From: Pyrenochaeta sp. MPI-SDFR-AT-0127
Lineage: Eukaryota > Ascomycota > Dothideomycetes > Pleosporales > Cucurbitariaceae
NCBI GenBank assembly: GCA_020747015.1
Contig: JAGTJM010000058.1
Span: 1-64,000, forward strand
Length of the DNA stretch: 64,000 bases
Direction: 5' to 3'
The translations under genes and the position numbers were made by a program. Shown here piece by piece: positions 10,061 through 20,703 of the stretch (positions within the stretch are counted from its first letter, which is position 1; every line of letters begins with the position of its first letter). Under the pieces are notes generated by a model. That model was not told the origin of the DNA. It ran no database searches and saw nothing but the letters and a program-made list of their open reading frames with translations.

Positions 10061-12051
10061 ATGGCCGGCCACGAGCAGACCCAGGCCGCCGGCCAGACGG
10101 ACGCTCCCCCACCGCGCGAGCGGCCATGGCTGCTGCCACATGTGCGTTGCTCGGTGTCTAGAACGCGACCTGAAGCTAAGATGAAGTGTAGAACCGCAAG
10201 CTCAGGCACCTCCAGGGCATCACCATCCGCAACCTCACGCTGACCGTCACGCCCGCGAGACTGCGCGGGAAGACGATTGACGACGAAGCGATACCGAGCA
10301 CGCTCAAGTCGCCCACCAAGGCCCTGGCGTTGAGGGAGAGCAAGGGCCTGGCGCACTCACGGTCATCGAGCGACCTCCAGGCTGCCGACGATGGCGCACG
10401 CCGTAGCCATGGCAGACTGCGCGAGCCAACCACGCCCACAAAGGCCCCCAGACCAGCATTCGGCAAGGGCCTGCGACGCCGCGCGACCATGGAGTGGACC
10501 AATGCCAGCCCCTTGTCACGCCAGAAGAAGCTGGAAGACATTACTGCCGGGCGCATGGCCGACACCTTCTTCACGCTGCACGTCGACGACCAGAAGGAGC
10601 CAGTCTACATCTCCGAGGTGGCCGAGAAAGCCATGAACCCAAACTTCAAATTCTTCGACCTTGGGCCCTGTGGGCCTGGCGTCACGCGACTCGACTCGCT
10701 CACCGTGCGAGTGTGGGCAAAGAGCGAAACGATGAGCGCCTGGCAGTATCTCATCGACTACACTGTGCAGTTCAGATCGCTTCAGTTCATCGGCAAGACA
10801 TTGGGCAAGTTCAGACATCCTCTGCCGCAAAACTGCATCCTGTTCCATATGACGGACGGCATCTACACCAGCTTCACCGACCTTCCAGTTCAGGAAAGAG
10901 CGTACCAAGCCCTTGCACCGCCCAAGGAGCATCCAGATGGGCGAGTGCTCACATCCTCTTCATACGATGCCCTCATGCGTCTGTCCACCCTTGACGACTG
11001 CATCCAAGATGCCTTGACAACCAGAGACCGCATTGCCGAGGAGATTGAGAGCATTCTCGCAGCTAACAGGGACGATATCTGCACTGTTGAGCAGGTCCCC
11101 GAGACGGAGGAGAGTCTCCGAACGGTACAAGCTGCAGTAGTAGCCGAGAAGCGTCGTGTCGTGGCTGCACGGAGGAGGCGAGACGAACTAACGGCCAACA
11201 TTCGCTATCGAAGGGAGAAGATGCAAGCTGGTCTAGCACAGCAGTCCAAAATCGAATCTGAAGTGTCTGAGCAGCAGTCAAAGCATAGCGAACTCAAGGA
11301 ATTAGCAGGCAAGCTCGAAGAGGATATTACTGGACAGCGCAGACGGATATGCGAGGATCTGCTCAGAATATACCCCATCGAGCCCGTTCCAGGCAAGTCT
11401 CTGGCCTTTACAATCCGTGGCCTCTCATTACCCAACTCCGTCTTCGACGATGCAGAGGAAAATGAAACAGCAGCAGCGCTAGGCTACACGGCGCAGGTTG
11501 TTGCCTCGCTCTCACCCTATCTCTCCGTTCTTCTACCCTACCCTATATCACTACACGGATCCACATCCACCATTGACGATCCTCTGGCGATTGGGCACCA
11601 CAAGCAGAACAATCTCCGGACCTATCCGCTGTACATGAAAGGCGTTGTGCGCTATCGCTTCGAGTACGGCGTATTCCTACTGAACAAGAATATTGAGATC
11701 TTGTCAAACACCCTTGGACTACGGCCAATTGACATTCGCCATACACTGCCGAATCTAAAGTATCTACTTTATATCGCTACTGCGGGCAAAGGCGAACTAC
11801 CTGCACGGAAAGCTGGGGGAATCAGGGGGCTTTTGAGGCAGGATGGCGTCTTGTCGAGAAAGGGCAGCATGGATAGCACCGTCACGGCAAGCAGCTCGGG
11901 TACACCTACTACTGAGATGAAGAAAAACCTGGAGATTGCTGGAAAGAAGATTGAGCAAGCTAGAGCTAATGGCGCCGCAGTGTCCGCAGTGTCCAGTCTC
12001 AAGCAAAAGACTAACATACACCCTGGAAGCAGGCTGAGGCCAGTGGATTAA
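10061..12051 (+). CDS. VPS38: UVRAG/Vps38-like subunit of the Vps34 PI3-kinase complex
   Basis: Exon 1 (10061-10141) and exon 2 (10192-12051) are joined in phase 0 across a 50-nt intron. They give about 646 residues. The junction creates PWLLPHNRKLRHLQGITIRNL, a typical start for this family. Residues of about 50-250 resemble a C2-like region (LTVRVWAKSETMSAWQYL and SLQFIGKTL). Two coiled-coil stretches follow. The C-terminal domain contains RRRICEDLLRIYPIEP, AAALGYTAQVVASLSPYL, VVRYRFEYGVFLLNKNIE and LPNLKYLLYI, which define the Atg14/UVRAG (Vps38) family. The N-terminal C2-like region favours UVRAG/Vps38 (complex II, endosomal sorting) over Atg14 (complex I, autophagy). That assignment is from memory of the family, not a search. 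Confidence 0.85.
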
Positions 12052-15000
12052 GCCTTGACAGTGGATGAAGCTTTGAGTGTGCTTGGAGATGCTGTCGTAT
12101 GCTTGCTGGACGTCACAGCTAGAGGCTGTGCTGTCTGAGGCGCGTTAACAATGACGCGTCCACGCGACTGAGATGCATATTGTACATAACACGAGGCTTG
12201 ATCGAGATGGCCTACTACAATACTTGTAATACTTTTCTTCTCAATAGCACGCTTAGTGCTTGATGCCGTTGAAAGACGAGCCTTCCCCAAAGAATGGTCC
12301 CAAATCGCATTATTAGCAACAGAAAAGAAGACTCTTTATTGGTGAGGAACAAGAAGTGACAAAAGAAAACATACAACAGCGGGCTTTTAATAGAATAGCC
12401 ACATCTTTTAGCATATACATCACGCTCCATAATGGCCAAGTTGCTCCTCAGCCGAGCGATGTTAAACCACACACAATCCGCAGTTTCCCGTAGTAATCAT
12501 TTCAGGCATTTATTTCTCCCTAGAAACCGAAAGCTCCACTCAGTGCTACTACCGCATCCTTTCTAACTGGAGCATTCAGAGACAACTTGAGCGCACGCTA
12601 ATGCCATTAGAAGTTGCAGTTCTGCCTGCAAAAGTACAGATGCATCAGAGCATAGCTGTAGTTAAGTTTTAGTTTCCTGGTACACCGGTAAATGGTGTGG
12701 CCTAGACACTTCGTGCCCCTGTACAACATGCTGCGGTTGGGCGTGTCTAAGGGGGTACCCTCTGCATCTCCAAGGCCACCAATTTTGGCAACTTCGGCCA
12801 CGTTAGCATATGTGGCTCACTTACTCCCATTGATTGCATGAAATATTACAGAGAAGGCGCGAAGGCTAGGGGGTGAGGTAGTGATAGACGCCAACTATTT
12901 TCGAAACCTTCTTATTCGATAACCTTAGCAATATAGATCGTGAACATGCTAATAAGCGCAACGCAGAAATTGACGATTAGGACGAGAGAATATTTTTTTC
13001 TTGGTATAAAAAAGAATCGCAAAAATCAAATCATGTGTAGTATTTTAGCTTCTAATTACGAGTAACCAAATCGGATCAATTAGTGTACATCTCTGGAGGC
13101 AGTAAGGGCTACTCAGAGGAACAAAAAGGGTATCGTTGTAAAGATATCCAAGGAATTGTGGTAAGTTCGTGAAAGACAATCCTGACCTCAATAACGGGGA
13201 AGGCAGGCTCTGATAGTGGCCGCCTTCTGCTTCATTAGTGTGCGGACATGCAAGTGAGCAGGTAGTGTGGTTCGCTGGGAACCCTTCTTACCTCCTTCAG
13301 ATAGTGGTATCCTTTGGAGCTTATTAGACTTGATCTCAAGACTTCTCGGTACGTTTGGTATGCTTACGATTTAAAGCCAATAAGTCGAGTGTCTGATTCA
13401 TCGCACATGCGCAGTTTCAGTATTTAGTACTGAAATTGGAGGACAAAGCATGACAACGCCCAAGAAACAGTTTCGATGTTCTTACTTGTTATTCCATTTG
13501 GCCTTCTATCTTGCGGTTGAACTTTCCCAATGTCCACGTGGATAAGATGTTTACGCTAGAAGAGCAGAAAGAGCATAGTGATGCAAAATGTGCTTTAAAT
13601 TCGTCTCCCCTCACCCTCTCATATCTCTTCTCTACCTTAAACTTCACTCCACTCTTCACAACTCTCCAGACTTTGTATTATTCTGTCGTACCTTGCTATC
13701 CTGTTCGGTTTATGCCACATCTTCTTCCAGTGCCAGTCAGGCCTTCGCTTCTCTTTGGACTTCAGAATTGCTTCAGCCGCCATCGTGCCCTCTTGTCGAA
13801 AGCCTGGCTTGCCGAAATTGCATCATCACCAGTCCAACAGTTCCACAAGACGGATGGAAACTGGCGAACCGACGCCCTGTACCTTCGATCACCCATCTCT
13901 ATCCTTCAGCGTCCTCGAGCATCCACCACACTGCGTCAACTAAATTGAAGACACATTTTGGGGTTGCTAGGGTTCTGGAAGGAAGGATACATGTGTAAAT
14001 CAAAGGTAGGGTTGGCCCCCCCATGATCCCAGCCCTCTATGCTGAAAAGCATAAACTGAGAGGATGAGGTGGATTTACGTACGTATATCCCCTCTTTGAA
14101 GACTGATGAAAAGAATAGCTGAGAGGAGCGTAAGGTTATGGGGAGGCGGGTTTTTTCTATTGCACAACAGTTTCTTCCCCACCCTACCAGCCAAGTGCGA
14201 ATCACGCGCAGGCTGACCCGAAGAAAAAAATGTGCAGGTTCGTTCCACGGTTCGCACGTCTCATTTCTCGCGGCTGTTTCCTTCTTTGGTTCTGGACCAC
14301 CATTTGCGCGGCTCATTCGTGAAACATGTTCACAGTCATCTATGCACCATTTTCAAATTTGGTTTCTCATATTCTTTCAACTTGGTTGCTGCTAAGCTTG
14401 GTCCTCGCGCTCATACGCCCACTTGGTTGTTGGATGATCCAGTGTTGATGACGCGGATGGAGGGCCGAGCATTAGGTATTAGGAATCTGGATCCCTGAGG
14501 ATTTGGACGCGATGAATCATGTAGTTTCCCATTGGTCTTTAAGATGCGGCAGACTTCTGTTGAATGAACAAGAATGACGCAGGCCAGTTACCAGTCTTGT
14601 CTCATTCCTAGTGCTTTGCGATGCTCGTCTCTTACCGTGCGACGTGTGCCTACCTCATACCCTTACAGGGGTCTACAAAGTACCGTGGGTGGACGACTCA
14701 ACTGTCCAGGCAAACTGTTAGATAATGGGTTTAGCGTGGAAGCGGCCGACGGGTCCATCAATGGTTTCAAAACACGCTGCAATGAAGGGTTTTCTGCTCT
14801 TTTCTTGTTCTTCTTATCGACACTTCTACTAAGTTGCGCACAGAGCCTAAGAGCTCATGGGCTACTTACAGCACCCGGTAACGAGTTACTAATAGCCTAC
14901 GCTTAACTATCTTACATATTTTGCGCTCGTATTGCACTACCTGGAGCCGCACTGAGCTGCTCTTCTTCTTTAATTTAATTGACTGTCACGCGAGTCAACC

Positions 15001-16411
15001 TATCTGCATCATTGGTAAGGGAAGAGTTTGTTTTTAATAGACGGCGCGCCGAAGACGCGGTACGGTACGGTTCTAGGGGGGTTTTCAGCTACGATGCAAT
15101 GTGTGTCTGCCAGTAGTTCCGTTGCGGCTTAACGTTGTGCATACCAAGTACGGTAGTCCGAGAACACTTATCATGCATTATAACCTAGATGCAGAGCTAG
15201 AATAGATGACGGATGAGACAAGAAAATATGTTTCCCAGATTCATAGTCGTGTGTAACAATCGAATGCTTAAAGAACATTATAATAGAGCAAGTTATCATG
15301 AGTGCGAAGAAAAAAGATGACAAATAAAACATTCCCAGTCAGATGTCACATTGTGCTACCCTATTGACATTTAGTATGTGCATCATATGTGTTTCTGTTT
15401 TCATTTTCATCAATGGAGGTATATCTGAAAATCCAGAAAGTGCCATGGTGGCAGCTCTCAGACCCTTCAAAGATAATCAATGACATGTGAATGAGAGAGG
15501 GAGCTAAGCAAGACTTCGATAATGAACGCCAAATTCGGGACCACTAGCGAAACTGCAACATTAGCCATGAATTACTCCTGTTAGATCAAAGAAGTATGAT
15601 CATTCTGGATGAGGAAGGTCGTCCACAAAGTCATTCTATAACCATTGGTCTTGTGACGTTCAGTCTTGAGGCTCTCATCAATAAATAATTAGCGTTAGGA
15701 GACATACAGAGCATGAAGGATATCGCTTGGGAGACTTATTGGTATTGTGGAGACGCTGGCATGCTTGACGACATCCTCAGAGCTTTGCATCTCGATATCA
15801 AGCTCGAAACATCCTGGTCTTTGAAAAGGAATCGAGTGGCTCAGACACCGAGAATCAAGATGAACATGCGTTGATATTGAAGTCCGGCCACTTTCGTTAG
15901 CCACGTAAAAAGGGGGGCTGATCACTAAGCCTATTTGAGCTACTATCTAACTCAATTATTCAAGCTCTAGCGACAAAAGCTTCTCAGCAGTCGAGATTGG
16001 TATCTTGGTGTATAATTCATCCCACGCTGGCAGACAAGGACACCAAGGATGCGCGACGCTAACTCACCGTTTGCAGTACGTTAAAACCATATACGCCGTT
16101 TACTGTCTCGCGACATACAGCAGAGCGAGCAGGAACCGCTTTGTTCAATTCTCTAACCACCTTGATAGCTAGTTATTTCTCTTCGTTCGGTGTCGTAAGT
16201 ACCGTTTCCACTATGTTATGCAATAGGCTACTACGCCAACGTCTTCAATGCAGCCAAAAAAAAATCCAAAAATAGAAGTTGATATCGTAGTATAATGACT
16301 AAGTATCTATGCTACTTGCAAAATACTACTGAGATGAGACTTGCTCGATAATAACCATGTTCCACTTCTAGCCGTATGACCGAGTATGGCATTGCAAGAA
16401 AGCCATTCATC
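12052..16411. other. Gene-poor interval of 4.4 kb
   Basis: No open frame here shows a domain, signal peptide or coherent splice pattern. Overlapping frames at 13511-13998 sit in a CT-rich stretch that resembles a fungal 5' leader, but the encoded peptides differ completely by frame and look non-coding. A minus-strand frame at 15695-15925 is likewise unsupported. A short sequence at 12366-12383 matches the end of the 5S-like relic at 27 kb. I see no transposase or reverse-transcriptase motif. Confidence 0.55.
12366..12383 (-). repeat. Short 5S rRNA 3'-end-like fragment
   Basis: The plus strand here reads AAAACATACAACAGCGGG, which is the reverse complement of the conserved end of fungal 5S rRNA (GCTGTTGTATGT) followed by T residues. 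It differs by one base from the same stretch at 27163-27180. Similarity stops beyond it, so only a terminal fragment is present. Confidence 0.4.
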
Positions 16412-18298
16412 TTACAATTCATCCCTCAATCGATCAATCTCATCCTCCTGTCTCTCCAACTCCTCAATTTTCTCCTTCAATTCCGCTCTCTGTCTCTCGA
16501 GCTTTCTCTTTTTCGCCTCGTGCTCGGGATCCGCCCCTGGAGGGCCGGCCTCCCCAACTGTCTTCAACTTCCATACACTGAATGTACCCTTTGCTGGCGC
16601 TGCTAGGCCCCCATAACCCGTCCCCAGCATAACATAGTCATGCACGGTGGCGATGTTTCCGCGAAAATATGCGTCAAGCGGTACTTCGAGCAGTATCTCG
16701 CCATTGCGCTTATTCAATGCCAGGAAACTGCCTGGTCCGGCGGGATATATGCTACCTTCGCTCCAATTCCCGCTGACTCCAGTAAGAATGATGTCGTTAA
16801 CGACTAGAGGAGCAATGACGGTTGATGTATTTCGTGGTGCAGCGGTTTGCCAGAGCAGGGTCCCGTCCTTCAAATTGACGGCACCGAATGCGGAGTTCGA
16901 GATGGTATCACCATTAGGAATGGTGAACTCGACGCGATTCGAGTTGATAGCTGTGTAGTACACGGCGCCATCATCGACGGCCACGCCCCAGCTCAAGCCG
17001 CCTTCCAGGCCTCCCGGCGCAACTGCTTGACCCCACAAGACGGTGCCAGTCTGCGCGCTGAAGGCGTACAAGTTGCCGTTCTTCTGTCCCGCAACAACGA
17101 TATCTTTACCGTCAGGCGTAGCCCCAGAGCCCAGCACGAAGGCTGGCGCCATGCCGAAATCGGTATCATTGCCTACGTTCTTGGGACAGTTCGGACCTGG
17201 CTCAGTCGTATTGCTACCAGGAAACAAACCGGGCACACACGCTGCATTCCATGCATCCAATGGACCTAGCGTCTTGTACCAGTTGATCTTTCCTGTCGCG
17301 ATGTCCAGCGCGAGTACAGATGTCTGATACACGTTGCGCGGCATGCAAGGCTCGTTTGTCAAATGCTTGGTATTCGCGATAAGATTCTTGTTCGCATCTT
17401 GACACTCGACGATCTCTGGTGGTAAAGAGAACAGTTGACCGGTGCCGATGAAAACTTGTTGGCGGATAGGGTCGATGGAAGGTTGTGAGCCCCAGATGGA
17501 AGCGCCAGAGAAGTTTGCGCCGGGAGGTACCATGGGCGTTGTCCAGAGCAAGGCAAGGCGTCCGTAGCGTAGTTCAACAGCGTTCATGGAGCCGTGGTGG
17601 CTGAGTTTGTAGCTGGGATCGAGCGAAGGTGGGCCAGACTCTGTAGTTGAAACTCCGATGAAGAGACGGCCATTGTATACCGTTGGAGACTGAGTCAAGA
17701 TGGCTAGTGGGTGTCTGCCCATGGATAGCGTATCGATTACAAGGCCTGTTTTCTTGTCCACAGCGACGAGAATGGCACGAGCGAGTGTCCCAATGAAGAG
17801 AACGTCGCCATTGGAGATTGGTGTTGTGCGTGCTGCGAGAGCTGCACCTGTAGCGACGATAGCACTGCTATCTCCCTTCTCCTTCAGAATTAATTCAGTA
17901 ATGTTCAACTCCCACTGTGTCTCGCACTTCTGATAGTCGAGAGCCACAAGCAGCCCATTCCACGTGGGATAGTAAGCGACGCCACCCTCAATAAGCGGCG
18001 CAGCGCTGACGCCTGGGTCGTACGCTTTTTGGCAGAAAGGCTGAAGGGTATCGACGTTGTTGATGTCAACCACCGCGTCGCTACTCGCCCAGTGATTGTT
18101 GTAAATATTTCCACCGAAGCCCAACCAGCTCCCATGCTTGGTAGGGGGGGCTTGGGCGTCGGGTATTTGGTAGGTGGATTCAAAGATTGGAAGAGAAGGC
18201 AAGTTTGGGTAGAGTGGATGTTGGTCGCTTGCAAAGACACTCCTAGTGCTGAAGAAAAGAGCAAGCAAATTGCGTCGACTAATCTTGAGTAAAGTCAT
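16412..18298 (-). CDS. Secreted PQQ-type beta-propeller protein with C-terminal coiled coil
   Basis: A single uninterrupted frame encodes 628 residues, starting at the ATG at 18296-18298. The N-terminus is a likely signal peptide (basic start, LLALFFSTRSVFA). The body contains repeated blade motifs such as VYYTAINSNRV, NLKDGTLLWQT, GKINWYKTLGP, GNLYAFSAQTGTVLWGQ and ALNKRNGEILLEV. These are typical of quinoprotein alcohol dehydrogenase-like eight-bladed propellers of the polyvinyl-alcohol-dehydrogenase type. Several N-glycosylation sequons support secretion. I see no attached cytochrome domain and no membrane anchor. Residues of about 590-628 form a highly charged heptad-like coiled coil (KKRKLERQRAELKEKIEELE), which is unusual at the end of a secreted propeller. 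Cofactor use and substrate cannot be read from sequence. Confidence 0.82.
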   Translation of the reverse strand: MTLLKISRRNLLALFFSTRSVFASDQHPLYPNLPSLPIFESTYQIPDAQAPPTKHGSWLGFGGNIYNNHWASSDAVVDINNVDTLQPFCQKAYDPGVSAAPLIEGGVAYYPTWNGLLVALDYQKCETQWELNITELILKEKGDSSAIVATGAALAARTTPISNGDVLFIGTLARAILVAVDKKTGLVIDTLSMGRHPLAILTQSPTVYNGRLFIGVSTTESGPPSLDPSYKLSHHGSMNAVELRYGRLALLWTTPMVPPGANFSGASIWGSQPSIDPIRQQVFIGTGQLFSLPPEIVECQDANKNLIANTKHLTNEPCMPRNVYQTSVLALDIATGKINWYKTLGPLDAWNAACVPGLFPGSNTTEPGPNCPKNVGNDTDFGMAPAFVLGSGATPDGKDIVVAGQKNGNLYAFSAQTGTVLWGQAVAPGGLEGGLSWGVAVDDGAVYYTAINSNRVEFTIPNGDTISNSAFGAVNLKDGTLLWQTAAPRNTSTVIAPLVVNDIILTGVSGNWSEGSIYPAGPGSFLALNKRNGEILLEVPLDAYFRGNIATVHDYVMLGTGYGGLAAPAKGTFSVWKLKTVGEAGPPGADPEHEAKKRKLERQRAELKEKIEELERQEDEIDRLRDEL

Positions 18299-19042
18299 AT
18301 CTTTTCTGCGTATCCTTATGTATGGTCAGGTGTCTATGTTCACATGCAGTGGTCGACATGCCGGCTTTATACTTTGCGAAACATTGTTGCGCAGTTGTGG
18401 CTGTACAGCAAGTAGCTGGTAACAGGGCGTCAGTCTAGCTACCTCATGCCATTCTTGGTGATGTGCTAAGTACCCATGAGTAGTCTGCCCTCAGAGTCCT
18501 GGTCAGCGCTTACTGCCATGGTAAAAATTGCTGATGTGATCACCGGGATTAATGTCATCCAGCTCAACATGCATACCCTGTAAGTTTGCCCGATCTGACC
18601 GCCGATAATACAGGACTTACACTTGGGTAGTTAGGGAGTGAGGCTAGCCTAGGGTAAATACGGAGTTGAGAGCTGGTATAGGCAAAGTGATAAACCACGA
18701 CACTAGTCCATAAGAACGCCACGCGCGTTGAATTGGTGAGCAAACAGTGTGATTATATCCACGATTTCCCCCTTCCTGCTAGAGCTTCTCGGTGCGCACC
18801 ACACCACAAGGCCATGCGGATATCTGAATGGTATCGACCCTGTGGTCGTTAGTAACAGCCCACAAAATGCAGACTGTTGTGGCAAGGCGAGTGGCATTAA
18901 GATGCCATGGCAAATGAAGGCGGTCAGTGTACGACAGCTGGACAGGGAGCAGCAGAAAGCAGGCGAGTGCCTCAGACCGTTTAATTGTTGTTGGCTTGGC
19001 ATTATTGCAAAGTGTTTCTTTAGCGGGGTTAAAGCAATGCCT
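18299..19042. other. Intergenic region
   Basis: This stretch of about 740 bp holds the promoter of the propeller gene and the 3' flank of the dioxygenase-like gene. A minus-strand frame at 18703-19206 overlaps the dioxygenase gene in another frame and has no support. Confidence 0.5.
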
Positions 19043-20047
19043 TCAAGGAGGAGTCCAATAGTCTTGCGCTGTGACGGTATTCGCGCCTTGCATGGAGACA
19101 TGCGATACACTGGACGGTAACGGATCTCGGGATAAGTTGATGTCTTGGAGGAACTGGAGGTAGTCGAAATCGCCCACAACGAAGTCCACGGACTCGAGGC
19201 AATCAATGTGAGTCCATAATTGTAGTACAGGGCGAGCAGTGCTTGGTAGTAACATGCGCATTTGGGAACCGAACCAGCGAGGACTGTACAGGAAACCCAA
19301 GATGATGCGCGGATGGTCGGAGTGATTTTCTCGTCCTGCGTGCCAGCATCGTAAATCCCTGATCATCAAGGAGCCTTTAGATATGGCTGGCCGAACCGGT
19401 GGGGACAGTTCTGCACGCCGACTAAAGACTTCTTGTTTGATCCAGCCTGTGGTCGGCGAGCTGTGATCGGCTTTGGAATAACCGTTGTGCGTGCCAAGCC
19501 AGAATTCCGTGGCTCCGTTGTGCGAGTCGACATCGTGCAGGTAGATGTTGACCTCTAGGAAGACAGGAAAGTTGAGATGCTCGCAGTAGTAATCACTGTG
19601 GACCGCTTGTCGACCCTGAGATTTGGGTAAGGCGATGTTGGATGTAGCGAGTGATAGATGGGGCTTAGGTCCGATGATGTTCTCGATGATGTCAACACCA
19701 AGGCGATTTGCCCATATATCTTTGTGGAGATACTCAGGAAGCGATGGAAGTGGTTGCGAGATGTTACCAGAATTGCGTCCCTGATTCCAGCGGAGGTTTG
19801 AGGACTGTCGGTGGCTGTGGAAGTCCTGCAGCATCCTCTGGAGCAGGTGATCTGCAGAACGAAGCTCCACCGCGTTCTCTAGGATAACGAGCCCGTTGTT
19901 GTGGAATTGTTCGACGCCGCTTCGTACGTTGCGTTGACTGAGGCGCGCGTCCTTGCGTTCTTGCTCAGACACGCGGATTCGGCTGATTTCAAGCTTGGAC
20001 TCGCGCCCAAGTCGGTGGCGCGCCGCTCGTCGTAGCGCGGAAAGCAT
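19043..20047 (-). CDS. Phytanoyl-CoA dioxygenase (PhyH)-like Fe(II)/2-oxoglutarate oxygenase
   Basis: An intronless frame encodes about 334 residues from the ATG at 20045-20047; the extension upstream begins at GTG. The fold signature is clear. HSDYYCEHLNFP gives the metal-binding His150 and Asp152. SKGSLMIRDLRCWHAGRENH gives the distal His236, and Arg247 (HPRIILGFLY) is the likely 2-oxoglutarate anchor. VNIYLHDVDSHNGATEFWLGTH is the usual strand before the distal His. The three metal ligands and the arginine are all present, so the enzyme is probably active. PhyH-like oxygenases in fungi are common in secondary metabolism. No polyketide or peptide synthase is nearby, so the substrate is open. 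The gene is divergent from the HET-like gene. Confidence 0.85.
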   Translation of the reverse strand: MLSALRRAARHRLGRESKLEISRIRVSEQERKDARLSQRNVRSGVEQFHNNGLVILENAVELRSADHLLQRMLQDFHSHRQSSNLRWNQGRNSGNISQPLPSLPEYLHKDIWANRLGVDIIENIIGPKPHLSLATSNIALPKSQGRQAVHSDYYCEHLNFPVFLEVNIYLHDVDSHNGATEFWLGTHNGYSKADHSSPTTGWIKQEVFSRRAELSPPVRPAISKGSLMIRDLRCWHAGRENHSDHPRIILGFLYSPRWFGSQMRMLLPSTARPVLQLWTHIDCLESVDFVVGDFDYLQFLQDINLSRDPLPSSVSHVSMQGANTVTAQDYWTPP

Positions 20048-20703
20048 AAAGAGCAACAACAGCCCGATATGACAAGGTCTCTCGTCGGACCTTGCGCAAA
20101 AGAGGACCACGGAATGGCTGTTAGAGCGTCAGGCTGGGAGCTTTTGCACACATCCTGGTCTCCACGGAGCGCGGGTTCCGATTATGAAAAGGCGGCTGAG
20201 CCGAAGCAACGAAGCGGCGGCCAGAGTGAAGCGAGCAGGGCTATAATAGGCGCAGTCGCTACGCCTCCCCTCCCTCCCGTCCTTAGCCTAGGCCCAGGCA
20301 GCAAAGACTGGGCTCCTTGTGCGGATGCTGCTGTGAACGGCAGACACAACCCTGGAGCATCTGTTTAGCATATCCCCGCATCGATGCAGCGTCCTTCGCA
20401 CATTGCTCTCTGTCATCGCAGCTTACTTCAACGTCGATTCGGATCCCAGCTTGAATGGGGGGGGACCAGGACGTTTCATGCACAAAGCGGTACATCACAA
20501 CGGCCCAGGATTCAAAGGCAAGTCCGGAGGTCCCTGTGCGAAACATGTACATGTCTCTGAGAGGTAGTCTGCCTATAATATTTCCAAGCAATATACAGAA
20601 TTGCGTTCTACTGAGCTATGGCGCTTGCACAAGCGGCTGACAATTATTCGTGCATAGGTTCGTTCGAACGTATATACAACCAACAGACTCAAATCTTCCC
20701 AAG
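20048..20703. promoter_or_regulatory. Divergent intergenic region, PhyH-like / HET-like
   Basis: This 656-bp region separates two divergent starts and must include both promoters. Short frames in it are unsupported. No specific regulatory motif is claimed. Confidence 0.45.

Noticed and set aside
13511..13998. Two overlapping frames of 136-145 codons
   Set aside because: The peptides are low-quality in both frames, with no orthologous motif; the CT-rich sequence inflates open frames.
14241..14270. tRNA-like GGTTCG sequence
   Set aside because: No cloverleaf could be drawn around it; nor could a convincing tRNA be found elsewhere by eye.
20650..20703. 54-bp upstream extension of the HET-like frame
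   Set aside because: It starts at GTG. A nuclear fungal gene would use the ATG at 20704, which has a good context.
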